A DNA stretch of 12,496 nt from Opitutales bacterium (GCA_017526045.1 JAFXRX010000125.1:1-12496), one strand, 5' to 3'. Positions 1 through 7,766 are shown, counted from the stretch's first letter. Notes: generated from the sequence alone by a model not told the origin. Made by a program: numbers and translations.

Positions 1-2
1 AT

Positions 3-1352
3 TCCACGCTTTCAAACGGCGAGGCGAGGCGCGCGAGGCTTGCCGCGCAGCTTGGGATGGAGCTTGTGGGGGCTGCGTACATTTTGGACGAGCCCACAAT
101 AGGGCTTCATTCTTCGGACAACGACAGGCTTATCGGCGCCATAAAAAATCTGCGCGACGGCGGCAATTCGGTGATTTTGGTCGAGCACGACGCCGACGCG
201 ATAAGGGCGAGCGACTACATCGTCGAGCTCGGGCCCAAGGCGGGCTTTAGCGGAGGGGAAATCGTCTTCGAGGGGACTCTTGCGGAGTGCAAAAAAAGCA
301 AGTCTTCGCGCACGGGCGCGTATTTGTCGGGCAGGGCGAAGATTGAAAAACTTTCGCCGCCGCCGGTTTTGGACGGCAGAATTTTGCGCGTCAAAAAAGC
401 CCGCGAGCACAATTTGAAAAACATAACAGTCGATTTCCCGGTCGGAATGCTGACAGTTGTGTGCGGCGTCAGCGGCTCGGGCAAGAGCACTCTTGTAAAC
501 GAAATTTTGGCAAAAGAGGCGGCGCGCAGGCTAAACGGCGCCAAGGAGCTTTGCGGCGCCCACGGCGGGATAGAGGGCTTGGAGTATTTCGAAAAGTGCG
601 TGAGGGTCGACCAGTCCCCGATAGGGCGCACGCCGCGCTCGAACCCCGCCACATACACAAAGCTTTTCGACAAGCTTCGCGAATTGTTCGCAAAAACCCC
701 CGCGGCTCTCGCGCGGGGCTACAAGGCGTCGCGCTTCAGCTTCAACGTAAAGGGCGGCAGGTGCGAGCACTGCGGCGGCGACGGCGCGGTCGCGCTTGAC
801 ATGCAGTTCTTGGGCGAAATTTACGTGCAGTGCCCCGCCTGCAAAGGCAAGAGGTACAACCGCGAAACTCTCGAAGTCAAATACAAGGGCTTGGATATTT
901 CCGAAGTTCTTGACTTGACTGTCGACGAGGCGGCGGAGCTTTTCCGCGCCCATGCCGACATCGCCTCGAAGCTCAAAACGCTGCAGGACGTCGGGCTTGG
1001 CTACGTCAGGCTCGGTCAGTCGGCAACCACGCTTTCAGGCGGCGAGGCGCAGCGCATCAAGCTTTCCATGGAGCTTTCAAAGCGGCAAAACGGAAGGAAT
1101 TTGTACATTCTGGACGAGCCCACCACGGGGCTTCACTGGGACGACATTCAAAAGCTTTTGACGCTTCTTTTCAAGCTGCGCGAGGCGGGCAACACCGTCA
1201 TTGTAATCGAGCACCACCCCGATTTCATAAGGCTTGCCGACCACATTGTGGAGCTTGGGCCGACGGGCGGCGAGCTCGGGGGCAATCTGGTTTATTCGGG
1301 CGGCGTCGAGGGCTTGGCGAAGGCGGGCACGCCGACTTCGAAGTACGTATGA
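3..1352 (+). CDS. uvrA: Excinuclease ABC subunit UvrA, C-terminal 449 residues (5' partial)
   Basis: UvrA is the damage-sensing ABC ATPase of nucleotide excision repair; it loads UvrB on damaged DNA in the cytoplasm. The reading frame is open from base 3, so the gene begins outside the window. Visible in order: the end of the first ATPase (STLSNGEARRARLA signature, Walker B YILDEPTIGLH, switch region VILVEHDADAIRASD), then the second ATPase with Walker A GVSGSGKSTLVNE (about nt 465-500), the QSPIGRTPRSNPATYT block, a zinc finger with Cys codons at 762, 771, 831 and 840 (C-X2-C-X19-C-X2-C, the UvrA spacing), an intact TTLSGGEAQRIKLS signature, and Walker B LYILDEPTTGLH. The end matches the usual UvrA C-terminus. 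Oddity: the first signature reads LSNGE instead of LSGGE. The visible part aligns without gaps of note to my recollection of E. coli UvrA. An UvrA paralogue is possible, but the complete zinc finger and second ATPase favour the repair protein. Confidence 0.95.
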   Translation, partial: STLSNGEARRARLAAQLGMELVGAAYILDEPTIGLHSSDNDRLIGAIKNLRDGGNSVILVEHDADAIRASDYIVELGPKAGFSGGEIVFEGTLAECKKSKSSRTGAYLSGRAKIEKLSPPPVLDGRILRVKKAREHNLKNITVDFPVGMLTVVCGVSGSGKSTLVNEILAKEAARRLNGAKELCGAHGGIEGLEYFEKCVRVDQSPIGRTPRSNPATYTKLFDKLRELFAKTPAALARGYKASRFSFNVKGGRCEHCGGDGAVALDMQFLGEIYVQCPACKGKRYNRETLEVKYKGLDISEVLDLTVDEAAELFRAHADIASKLKTLQDVGLGYVRLGQSATTLSGGEAQRIKLSMELSKRQNGRNLYILDEPTTGLHWDDIQKLLTLLFKLREAGNTVIVIEHHPDFIRLADHIVELGPTGGELGGNLVYSGGVEGLAKAGTPTSKYV

Positions 1353-1375
1353 GGCAAAAATTTTGCAATGGCAGG

Positions 1376-1406
1376 TTGACTAATTTCGCGCGTTCGCTTT
1401 TATTTT
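1376..1406 (+). promoter_or_regulatory. Possible promoter for the GT-B glycosyltransferase
   Basis: TTGACT at 1376-1381 is a good -35 element. A/T-rich -10 candidates follow: TTTATT after 17 nt, or TATTTT at 1401-1406 after 19 nt. They lie about 20 nt before the ATG at 1426. No Shine-Dalgarno sequence is visible before that ATG, only an A/T run. The -10 is weak, so confidence is modest. Confidence 0.4.
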
Positions 1407-1425
1407 TTTACAGAAAAATTTTTTT

Positions 1426-2520
1426 ATGCCTTCAATAAAAAAAGCAGTTTCATGGCTTAAGAATTTGTTCTCGCCCGCCGAGCCGTTTGCCGACGGGAAC
1501 ACGTTTTTTGTTTGGGAGCCTTGCTCGAAGTCGCACGCCGAAGTCGTGCCGGGGTACGCGAAGTATCTTGCGGACTTGGGCTACAGGGTTTCGGTCGTCG
1601 TGCATCCCGACAGGCTGAAAGAGGGGGTGTTTTGCAGGTGCGCGGGCGACAATTTTATTCTAAACAAAATAAGCCGCGCCCGCGCGAAAAAATATTTTTC
1701 CAAAAAAGGCCTTGGCAAGGCGAGGGGTATTTTGGTTACGACTGTCGGCAAGCTCTCAAACGGCGCGGACTATTCGGCGGCGTTCGATTTTTTCAAAAAC
1801 AAAACTCCGGAACAGAAGGTTTTGTTTGTCGAGCACGAAATTAAGCCCGCAGTCGACGCGGGCACTTGGGACGAAAATTTCATAACCCTGCGCAGGCTCG
1901 ACTACAAGGGCGCGCGCAGCGTCGTCGTCAACCCCCACTACTTTGGCGAGGTTAAAATCACGCCAAAAAACGAAGGCAAGACAAAATTTGCCGTAGTCGG
2001 GGCGCTGCAAAGCAAGAGGCGCGACTGCTCGATAATTTTGGACGCCTTTGAAAAATTGGCGGAAAGCGGAGTGTCGGACTTTGAGCTTGCCGCCATTGGC
2101 AAGGGGGGCTTGAATATTCCGCAAAAGTTGAAGCCCTATGTAAAAATGAAGGGCAGCCTTTCGTTTAGGGATATGTACCGCGAATTGGAGGAGGCGGATT
2201 TTATTCTGACTTCATACGAGCCCGATTTTGCGCCGCATTTGCGCTACATCACAACGGGCACAAGCGGGACTTTCCAGCTTGCCTACGGATTTGCAAAGCC
2301 TGTTGTAATCCACAAAAAATTCGCCGCAATAAACTGCTTTAACGAGGAAAATTCGGTGCTCTACGGCGAAAATTCGGAGTACGCCGAAGCGTTGAAAAGG
2401 TGCGTTGAAATGCCGACTAATGACTACGCAAAAATGCAAAACGCCTTGAAAAAATGCGCGGAAGATATTTATGCGCAGTCGCTAAAAAATTTGAAAAATC
2501 TAATTGAAAAGCGGGCTTAG
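1426..2520 (+). CDS. Glycosyltransferase, GT-B fold (GT1/GT4-like), probable LPS/cell-surface sugar transfer
   Basis: This 364-residue protein has no signal peptide and looks like a cytoplasmic or membrane-associated glycosyltransferase. The N-terminal half has an EPCSKSHAEVVPGYAKYLADLGYRVSVVVH segment (about 31-60), the usual opening of a GT-B donor/acceptor domain. The C-terminal half has strand-like FAVVGALQSKRRD (188-200), ELAAIGKGGLNIPQKLKPYVKMKGSLSFRDMYRELEEADFILTSYEP (220-266), and GFAKPVVIHKKFAAINCFNEENSVLYGENSEYAEALKRCVEM (288-329). The last resembles the sugar-nucleotide-binding end of GT4-type enzymes, where a conserved acidic residue precedes a SxLY stretch. Residues 9-17 form a short amphipathic stretch that could touch the membrane. 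It is convergent with kdsC, which fits a role in LPS. The donor and acceptor sugars cannot be told from the sequence. The family call is by pattern only and the exact GT family is unsure. Confidence 0.7.
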   Translation: MPSIKKAVSWLKNLFSPAEPFADGNTFFVWEPCSKSHAEVVPGYAKYLADLGYRVSVVVHPDRLKEGVFCRCAGDNFILNKISRARAKKYFSKKGLGKARGILVTTVGKLSNGADYSAAFDFFKNKTPEQKVLFVEHEIKPAVDAGTWDENFITLRRLDYKGARSVVVNPHYFGEVKITPKNEGKTKFAVVGALQSKRRDCSIILDAFEKLAESGVSDFELAAIGKGGLNIPQKLKPYVKMKGSLSFRDMYRELEEADFILTSYEPDFAPHLRYITTGTSGTFQLAYGFAKPVVIHKKFAAINCFNEENSVLYGENSEYAEALKRCVEMPTNDYAKMQNALKKCAEDIYAQSLKNLKNLIEKRA

Positions 2521-2553
2521 CTTTTTTGAAAATCATATTAGATTTTTTTCAAA
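2490..2553. terminator. Bidirectional palindromic terminator between convergent genes
   Basis: A short stem AAAAGC (2507-2512) / GCTTTT (2520-2525) with a 7-nt loop runs into a T tract for the plus strand. A larger, imperfect inverted repeat encloses it: TTTGAAAAATCTAAT (2490-2504) against ATTAGATTTTTTTCAAA (2537-2553). The arms sit inside the last codons of both genes, each encoding a K-N-L-I run. The two stop codons are only 12 nt apart, so one structure can end both transcripts. Confidence 0.6.
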
Positions 2554-3006
2554 AATTATCTCGATAAACTCCCGCACCGCGCCTTCGCCGCCTTTTTTTT
2601 GCAGGCGGATTATATTCGGAATTTCCGCGATTTTTTTGACCGCATCCGCCGGGCACGCCTTAATTCCCGCGGCGCAGAGCAGGTCGAAGTCGTTGATGTC
2701 GTCGCCGATATACGCCACTTCGCCCATTGTTATGCCGAGTTTTTGGCAGAGCTCCGAGATTGTTTCGAGCTTCGGCCTCTTGCCTTGGAACAAAAAATCG
2801 ACGCCCAATTTTTTCGCGCGGCGCGACACTATTTGCGTGTCTTCCGAAGTTATGATTGCGGTTTTCACGCCTTCGGCTTGAATGAGTTTTAACCCCATTC
2901 CGTCGCGCGTGTTGAACTTTTTAAGCTCTTCGCCGCTTTCGCTGTAATACATTCCCGCGTCTGTCAGCGTGCCGTCAACGTCGGTCGCAAATAGTTTTAT
3001 AGCCAT
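2533..3006 (-). CDS. kdsC: 3-deoxy-D-manno-octulosonate 8-phosphate phosphatase (KdsC-like HAD hydrolase)
   Basis: KdsC removes phosphate from Kdo-8-phosphate, giving Kdo for the inner core of LPS; it is a cytoplasmic tetramer. The 157 residues have all four HAD motifs: I, TDVDGTLTD with D9 and D11; II, AIITSED with T53/S54; III, K79 in QGKRPKLE; IV, YIGDDINDFDLL with D102, D103 and D106. The EELKKFNTRDGMG block (26-38) and the C-terminal GGEGAVREF (139-147) are typical of KdsC and absent from general HAD phosphatases. It lacks the cap domain, as expected of the C0 subclass. It is shorter than E. coli KdsC (188 residues), mostly at the N-terminus. Other nonulosonate phosphatases of the same subfamily are possible. 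It lies downstream of GT25 and valS on the same strand but with its own upstream gap, so it may be transcribed separately. No Shine-Dalgarno sequence precedes the ATG. Confidence 0.88.
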   Translation of the reverse strand: MAIKLFATDVDGTLTDAGMYYSESGEELKKFNTRDGMGLKLIQAEGVKTAIITSEDTQIVSRRAKKLGVDFLFQGKRPKLETISELCQKLGITMGEVAYIGDDINDFDLLCAAGIKACPADAVKKIAEIPNIIRLQKKGGEGAVREFIEIIFEKNLI

Positions 3007-3023
3007 AAGTTTTACAATTTCGG

Positions 3024-3056
3024 ATTTTATTTTTTATCAATTTTTTAATTTGTCAA
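3024..3056 (-). promoter_or_regulatory. Weak candidate promoter for kdsC
   Basis: On the minus strand a perfect TTGACA (3056-3051) lies about 45 nt before the kdsC start. The region behind it is an A/T run; TAAAAT (3029-3024) is the best -10 but at a 21-nt spacing, and AAAATA (3033-3028) sits at 17 nt. The -35 is convincing and the -10 is not. Confidence 0.35.
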
Positions 3057-3103
3057 TCGCGCGCAGGTAAAAAATCCGCATCATTATTAAACCACCATGC
3101 ATC

Positions 3104-3124
3104 CCGAAAAATCCGCATTTTCGG
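3104..3124. repeat. Short hairpin between GT25 and kdsC, overlapping a 12-bp direct repeat
   Basis: CCGAAAA (3104-3110) and TTTTCGG (3118-3124) form a perfect 7-bp stem with a 7-nt loop. The loop region belongs to a second copy of AAAAATCCGCAT (3107-3118), whose first copy is at 3070-3081. There is no T tract on either side, so it is not a standard intrinsic terminator, though it may end or stabilise the GT25 transcript. Confidence 0.45.
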
Positions 3125-3165
3125 CATAGCAAACATGAATAGTGTCCATACGATAAATCTTTCCG

Positions 3166-3924
3166 TTAGTGCTTTTTCAGCAATTTGTAAAAATTCAAAG
3201 CTCTCTTAATTTGGGTATATATCCTGTATAACAGGACTGATATTCTTTTATACGGCGGGAATTTGAATACATTAGTGTCATATCCGCCAATATTAGTATC
3301 AAGATACTCAACAGACACAGGCGACGGGAAAACCGAATATTGCTTAATATCGTACTTCCAAAACTTTATCATTTCGTGGTCAAAAGGAACCGTCATTGGC
3401 AATAATTTTGATTTTAAAGCCAGTCCCGCTTTTCTGTTTATCATATATGCGGCGGAATATGTCTTTGGGAAAAACGATGCATAAAGCTTGTAATTGCCAA
3501 ACAAATTTTTTACGGCTACATTCCCGAATCCTCCATCTCTTGCCGTATTGAATTTTACAAAATCCCAATCGTCGGGCATTATCGCCAATTTATTTAAAAT
3601 ATTGGCGAAGTCGGGATTAAAAACGGCGTCGTCCTCCAAAATAATGGCGTATTTTTTTTGGTTTTCGAGAAAGAGATTTATCGCATTATAATGGCTCAAA
3701 TAGCAGCCGATTTCTCCCGTATTTTTCTTCTTGCCGACATAACGCCGATATAGCTTTTCGTTAAACTCCGAACCCGTGAAATTATATGCTTTCCCGTCAA
3801 CCGCAGGCAGGCGCGTATAATCGGCGCCTATCGAGGACAAACGGGATTCCATCTTGGCCAGCCGATTTTTTGCTCTGTCCAGATTTATTAAAATAACAAG
3901 TATTTCCGAATTTAACGACGGCAT
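3166..3924 (-). CDS. Glycosyltransferase family 25 (LPS glycan-type beta-galactosyltransferase family)
   Basis: GT25 enzymes (Pfam PF01755) add sugars, often galactose from UDP-galactose, to LPS or lipooligosaccharide in Gram-negative bacteria. The 252-residue protein has the family's landmarks: INLDRAKNRL near the N-terminus (13-22), GEIGCYLSHYNAI (70-82), and the acidic ILEDDAVF (95-102) that binds the metal and nucleotide sugar. A later block, PKTYSAAYMINRKAGLAL (153-170), then PFDHEMIKFW (180-189), is also typical. Length suits the family. The tail is basic and aromatic, suggesting contact with the inner membrane. The start is supported by CAGGA about 9 nt before the ATG. The gene is clearly richer in A/T than valS, cysE or kdsC, which suggests recent acquisition, as is common for surface-glycan genes. 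Sugar specificity is unknown. Confidence 0.88.
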   Translation of the reverse strand: MPSLNSEILVILINLDRAKNRLAKMESRLSSIGADYTRLPAVDGKAYNFTGSEFNEKLYRRYVGKKKNTGEIGCYLSHYNAINLFLENQKKYAIILEDDAVFNPDFANILNKLAIMPDDWDFVKFNTARDGGFGNVAVKNLFGNYKLYASFFPKTYSAAYMINRKAGLALKSKLLPMTVPFDHEMIKFWKYDIKQYSVFPSPVSVEYLDTNIGGYDTNVFKFPPYKRISVLLYRIYTQIKRALNFYKLLKKH

Positions 3925-4014
3925 AATCTATTCCTGAATATCAACGAGTAAAAAAAGTATTTCATTTTGTACAATACACGCGAAAAAAAATAATTGCAGT
4001 TTTTTAAGCTTCGA

Positions 4015-6708
4015 TCAGAGGTTTGAGAGCAGCTTTTCGATTTCCGCAAGCTTTGCCTGGTATTGCGCAAGCTGAGCCTTCGCGCCCTCGATGACTTTCG
4101 CGGGGGCTTTCGAGACGAACGCCTGGTTTGCAAGGCGCGCGTTTGTGCCGTTTATGAGCCCTTGCAGCTTTTCTTTTTCCTTGCCGAGCCTCTTCTTTTC
4201 GGCTTCGGAGTCGATTGAGTCGGACAAGTCAAGGTAGATTGTGCCAAGCGCGCTGAGAGTTGCGGGGCAGTCGCTTACATTTTCCTTAATTTCGATAGAC
4301 GCCGCGCCGCAGAGCTTTTTGAGCTTTTCTGCGTTTTGCAAAATTGCCGCCGCGTTTTCGGCGTCGGCCGCCGCGTAGAATTTTGCGTCGCGCTTGTTCG
4401 CGAGCTTGTACTGCGCCTTCAATGCGCGGGCTTTTGAGACGAAGTCGCGCAGATTTTGCGTTGTGTTTAGCGCCGCGGCGTCGGCTTTTATGCCGAGGCG
4501 CGAAAGCTCCTCTTCAAAGTGCGGATTTTGGTTTTGAATGAAGTCTCCGTCTTTGCCAAAGCCCATTGAATGCCACAGCTCTTCTGTTATGAAAGGCATG
4601 AAGGGGTGCAGCATAAGCAGAAACGCCCTCAGGCACAAGTCTTGGACAGCCAAGACGGTCTGCTTTGCGCTTTCGTCGGAGAGGCGCGATTTCGAAACTT
4701 CCAGATACCAGTCGCAGAAATCGGTCCAGAAGAACGAATAGAGACGCTGGGTTATAGAGTTGAATTGGTACTCCTCGTAGTCTTTGTCGATTGCCTTCGA
4801 AGTTTCGATTGCGCTTGTTATGACGGCGAGGTCGTCGGCGTCGAGCTTGGAAACGTCTATGCGAGATGCGATTTTTTCAATGGAGGAGTTGTCGGAGAGC
4901 TCTCCCGACATTTGGCGGAATCTGCAGGCGTTCCAGAGCTTGTTGCAGAAGTTTCTGCCAAGCTGCACCCTCTCTTCGCTAAACAAAATGTCCTGGCCTT
5001 GCGGGGCGCAGTTCATCACGCCGAATCTCAGGCCGTCGGCGCCGTACTTTGCGATGATTTCGAGAGGGTCGGGGGAATTGCCGAGGCTCTTTGACATTTT
5101 GCGCCCCTGCATGTCGCGGATAATTCCCGTAAAATAGACGTTTTTAAAAGGAATTTTTTGGGCGTCGTCCCCGTCCATAAATTCGAGCCCCGCCATAATC
5201 ATGCGCGCGACCCAGAAGAATATGATGTCGGGCCCCGTTACGAGGTCGCTTGTGGGGTAAAAATATTTGAGCGACTTCTTGTCCATGGCGTCTTCGTTCG
5301 GCCAGCCCATTGTCGCGAAAGGCCAGAGCCACGAGCTTGCCCATGTGTCGAGCGAGTCCTCGTCCTGAACCCAGTTTTCGGCGTCTTTTGGCGGATTTAC
5401 GCCGACATAGACGTGCTCGGGGTTGTTCAAGTCGATTTTTTCGACGCCTTTTTTGTACCATACGGGAATTCTGTGCCCCCACCAAATTTGGCGGGAAATG
5501 CACCAGTCGCGGATGTTGTCGAGCCAGTGGATGTAGGTTTTTTCCCAGCGTTTCGGCCAGAATTTTATAAGGCCTGTTTCGACAGCCTTCTTGGCTTCCT
5601 CGATTTTCGGGTACTTCAAAAACCACTGGTCGGAAAGGCGCGGCTCGATTGGAACGTCGCCCCTTTCGGAGTAGCCGACGTTGTGCTCGTAGTCTTGAAT
5701 TTCGATTAAAAGCCCGAGCTCCTTGAGCTTTTGGACTGCGAGCTTGCGCGCCTCGTCGCGGTTGAGCCCCTTGAAATCAACGCCTGCCAGCTCGTTCATG
5801 GTGGCGTCGGGGTTCATTATGTCGATGATTTCAAGATTGTGCCGCTGCCCGATTTCAAAGTCGGCGGGGTCGTGCGCGGGAGTGATTTTAAGCGCGCCCG
5901 TGCCGAAGGACATATCGACGTATTTGTCGCCGATAATTTCGATTTTCGCGCGGGGGAAGGGGCGCCAGCAATGCTTGCCGATGAGGTGGGCGTAGCGTTC
6001 GTCGTCGGGGTTTACCGCAACGGCGGTGTCGCCCATTATGGTTTCGGGGCGCGTCGTGCAGATTTCCAAAAATTTCCCGGGCTCTTCGGCGATTTCATAC
6101 TTCATCTTGTAGAATTTGCCCGCCTCGCGCTTCATTATTACTTCTTCGTCCGAAAGCGCGGTAAGGTTTACGGGGCACCAGTTGACCATCCTCTTGCCGC
6201 GGTAGATGTAGCCCTGCTTGTAGAGCTTTACAAATGCCGTTAGCACCGCTTCGGAATAGTCGTCGTCGAGCGTGTGCACAAGCCTCGACCAGTCGCACGA
6301 GGCTCCCAATTTTTTGAGCTGCTCGATTATTATGCCGCCGTGCTTGTCGCGCCAGTCTTTGGCTCTTTCTATGAATTTTTCGCGCCCGAGCTTTCTTGCG
6401 CTTGTGCCTTCGCCCCTCAAAACTTTTTCGACTTTCGTCTGCGTGGCGACGCCCGCGTGGTCTGTGCCCGGAATCCAGATTGCGGATTTGCCCATCTGCC
6501 GCGCGCGCCTTATCAAAATATCCTGTATCGTGTTGTTGAGCACATGCCCCATCGTCAGCACGCCCGTCACGTTCGGCGGAGGTATGACTATGCTGTACGC
6601 CTCTTTCGACGCGTCCGCCCTGCCTTCAAAGCAGCCTTCCGCAACCCATTTTGCGTACCATTTGTTCTCTACTTCCGACGGTGTGTATGCTTTTGATATT
6701 TCGCTCAT
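4015..6708 (-). CDS. valS: Valyl-tRNA synthetase
   Basis: ValRS joins valine to tRNA-Val and edits mischarged threonine. The 897-residue protein is full length. Seen in order: SKAYTPSEVENKWYAKW at the N-terminus, the class I signature PPPNVTGVLTMGH (43-55), the GTDHAGVATQ block (81-90), the editing-domain stretch TTRPETIMGDTAVAVNPDD (about 218-236), RDWCISRQIWWGHRIP (400-415), KMSKS (537-541), the anticodon-binding region ending HPFMPFITEELW, and a C-terminal coiled coil from about 830 to the end (EAEKKRLGKEKEKLQ...AKLAEIEKLL), the ValRS tRNA-binding arm. I chose the ATG at 6708, not the longer in-frame ATG at 6738. AAGGA sits just before 6708, and the likely -10 box overlaps 6738. Oddity: the first His of the HIGH motif is Thr (T52). 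It is followed on the same strand by GT25 after 90 nt without a clear terminator. Confidence 0.97.
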   Translation of the reverse strand: MSEISKAYTPSEVENKWYAKWVAEGCFEGRADASKEAYSIVIPPPNVTGVLTMGHVLNNTIQDILIRRARQMGKSAIWIPGTDHAGVATQTKVEKVLRGEGTSARKLGREKFIERAKDWRDKHGGIIIEQLKKLGASCDWSRLVHTLDDDYSEAVLTAFVKLYKQGYIYRGKRMVNWCPVNLTALSDEEVIMKREAGKFYKMKYEIAEEPGKFLEICTTRPETIMGDTAVAVNPDDERYAHLIGKHCWRPFPRAKIEIIGDKYVDMSFGTGALKITPAHDPADFEIGQRHNLEIIDIMNPDATMNELAGVDFKGLNRDEARKLAVQKLKELGLLIEIQDYEHNVGYSERGDVPIEPRLSDQWFLKYPKIEEAKKAVETGLIKFWPKRWEKTYIHWLDNIRDWCISRQIWWGHRIPVWYKKGVEKIDLNNPEHVYVGVNPPKDAENWVQDEDSLDTWASSWLWPFATMGWPNEDAMDKKSLKYFYPTSDLVTGPDIIFFWVARMIMAGLEFMDGDDAQKIPFKNVYFTGIIRDMQGRKMSKSLGNSPDPLEIIAKYGADGLRFGVMNCAPQGQDILFSEERVQLGRNFCNKLWNACRFRQMSGELSDNSSIEKIASRIDVSKLDADDLAVITSAIETSKAIDKDYEEYQFNSITQRLYSFFWTDFCDWYLEVSKSRLSDESAKQTVLAVQDLCLRAFLLMLHPFMPFITEELWHSMGFGKDGDFIQNQNPHFEEELSRLGIKADAAALNTTQNLRDFVSKARALKAQYKLANKRDAKFYAAADAENAAAILQNAEKLKKLCGAASIEIKENVSDCPATLSALGTIYLDLSDSIDSEAEKKRLGKEKEKLQGLINGTNARLANQAFVSKAPAKVIEGAKAQLAQYQAKLAEIEKLLSNL

Positions 6709-6731
6709 TTTCCTTACAAAATAAAGATTAC

Positions 6732-6760
6732 TAAACAAAAGCGTGCCAAAAATAAGTCAA
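6732..6760 (-). promoter_or_regulatory. Promoter of valS
   Basis: On the minus strand TTGACT (6760-6755), a 17-nt spacer and TGTTTA (6737-6732) precede a ribosome-binding AAGGAA next to the ATG at 6708. Transcription would start near 6725. That leaves the upstream in-frame ATG at 6738 inside the promoter and so supports the shorter protein. Confidence 0.5.
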
Positions 6761-6817
6761 ACAATTAACGTTTGTTTTTGAAAAAAACGCCACGTTTTTG
6801 TAAAAAAATGCCGATTT

Positions 6818-6850
6818 TTGACCAAAACAGGCTTTTTTGCATTGTATAAG
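6818..6850 (+). promoter_or_regulatory. Candidate promoter of cysE, divergent from valS
   Basis: TTGACC at 6818-6823 is followed by TGTATA (6843-6848, spacing 19) inside GTATAAG. The start codon is at 6882, giving a leader of roughly 25-30 nt without a recognisable Shine-Dalgarno sequence. The -10 spacing is loose. Confidence 0.4.
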
Positions 6851-6881
6851 CCTTCTGTTTTTGGCAATTTTTTCGGCGTAA

Positions 6882-7673
6882 ATGAGTAATATCCGGAAAA
6901 ATTTAGAGCAAGTGTGGCGCGAAATCCGCGAGGAGGCGGAGCGCGTCGCCGAAACCGAGCCCGCGCTCGCGCCGCTTTTTGAAGAGGTAATTTTAAGCAG
7001 GGCAAATTTGTTCGAGGCAATCGCATGCCGCATTTCCCGCAAATTCGCCGCAAGGGCGATGCCCGAGGAGCTTGTGCGCGAAATCTTCGTCTACGTCTGC
7101 TCGCGCCACGAGGAAGTCCGCGAAAACATCGTCCGCGACATCGTCGCAATTTACGACCGCGACCCCGCCTGCTCGAGCTATCTCGAGCCGCTCATGTATT
7201 TCAAGGGCTTTCAGGCCATCTGCATATACAGAATTTCCCACGTCTTGTGGAACGAGGGCAGGCGGCACTTGGCTTTGTATTTCCAAAGCCTGACATCCGA
7301 AATTTTCGGCGTCGACATCCACCCCGCGGCGAAGTTCGGCGGCGGCATTTTGCTCGACCACGCAACGAGTTTTGTCGCGGGCGAGACCTGCGTTGTGGAG
7401 GACGACGTTTCCATTTTGCACGAAGTTACTCTTGGCGGCACGAGCACCGAGACGGGCGACCGCCACCCGAAAGTCCGCTCGGGCGTTTTGATTGGCGCGG
7501 GCGCGAAGCTCTTGGGCAATATCGAGATAGGAAAGGGCGCAAAAATAGGGGCGGGCAGCGTGGTTTTGGACGATGTCGCCCCGCACACGACTGTCGCGGG
7601 CGTGCCGGCAAAGGCCATCTGCTCCGCCAAGGAACAGATGCCGTCGCTCAACATGAACCAGCATCTTGAATAG
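6882..7673 (+). CDS. cysE: Serine O-acetyltransferase
   Basis: CysE makes O-acetylserine from serine and acetyl-CoA, the committed step of cysteine synthesis. The 263 residues show an alpha-helical N-terminal SATase domain (about 5-115, with PLMYFKGFQAICIYRISHVLWNEGRR at 103-128) followed by left-handed beta-helix hexapeptide repeats (about 144-245). Catalytic residues by comparison with E. coli are D145 (VDIHP), H160 (LDHAT) and H195 (GDRHP); all are present, as is the cofactor-binding GAGAKLLGNIEIGKGAKIGAGSVV stretch. The protein ends PSLNMNQHLE, where E. coli CysE continues for about 13 more residues to a terminal Ile. That tail normally inserts into CysK to form the cysteine synthase complex, so the complex probably does not form here in the usual way. 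The frame after the stop does not encode a lost tail. The gene is divergent from valS and no cysK is in view. Confidence 0.96.
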   Translation: MSNIRKNLEQVWREIREEAERVAETEPALAPLFEEVILSRANLFEAIACRISRKFAARAMPEELVREIFVYVCSRHEEVRENIVRDIVAIYDRDPACSSYLEPLMYFKGFQAICIYRISHVLWNEGRRHLALYFQSLTSEIFGVDIHPAAKFGGGILLDHATSFVAGETCVVEDDVSILHEVTLGGTSTETGDRHPKVRSGVLIGAGAKLLGNIEIGKGAKIGAGSVVLDDVAPHTTVAGVPAKAICSAKEQMPSLNMNQHLE

Positions 7674-7766
7674 CATACATAGGGACGCGGGCGGCATAAA
7701 CAAACAATAAGCCGTGAATAGTTGCACTCGCTCGCTTGGTTTTGCTATCGCAAAATCCGCGCTGTT

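Noticed and set aside
12..953. Antisense reading frames across uvrA
   Set aside because: They are shadows of the UvrA frame, which matches the family throughout; the same applies to the frames opposite valS, cysE and GH32.
1354..1366. GCAAAA-A-TTTTGC palindrome as uvrA terminator
   Set aside because: The palindrome leaves no loop and is not followed by a T tract, so termination cannot be claimed.
6709..6738. Longer valS start (10 extra residues, MFSNLYFVRK)
   Set aside because: The ATG at 6738 overlaps the likely -10 box, while AAGGA precedes the ATG at 6708, which also gives the usual ValRS N-terminus.
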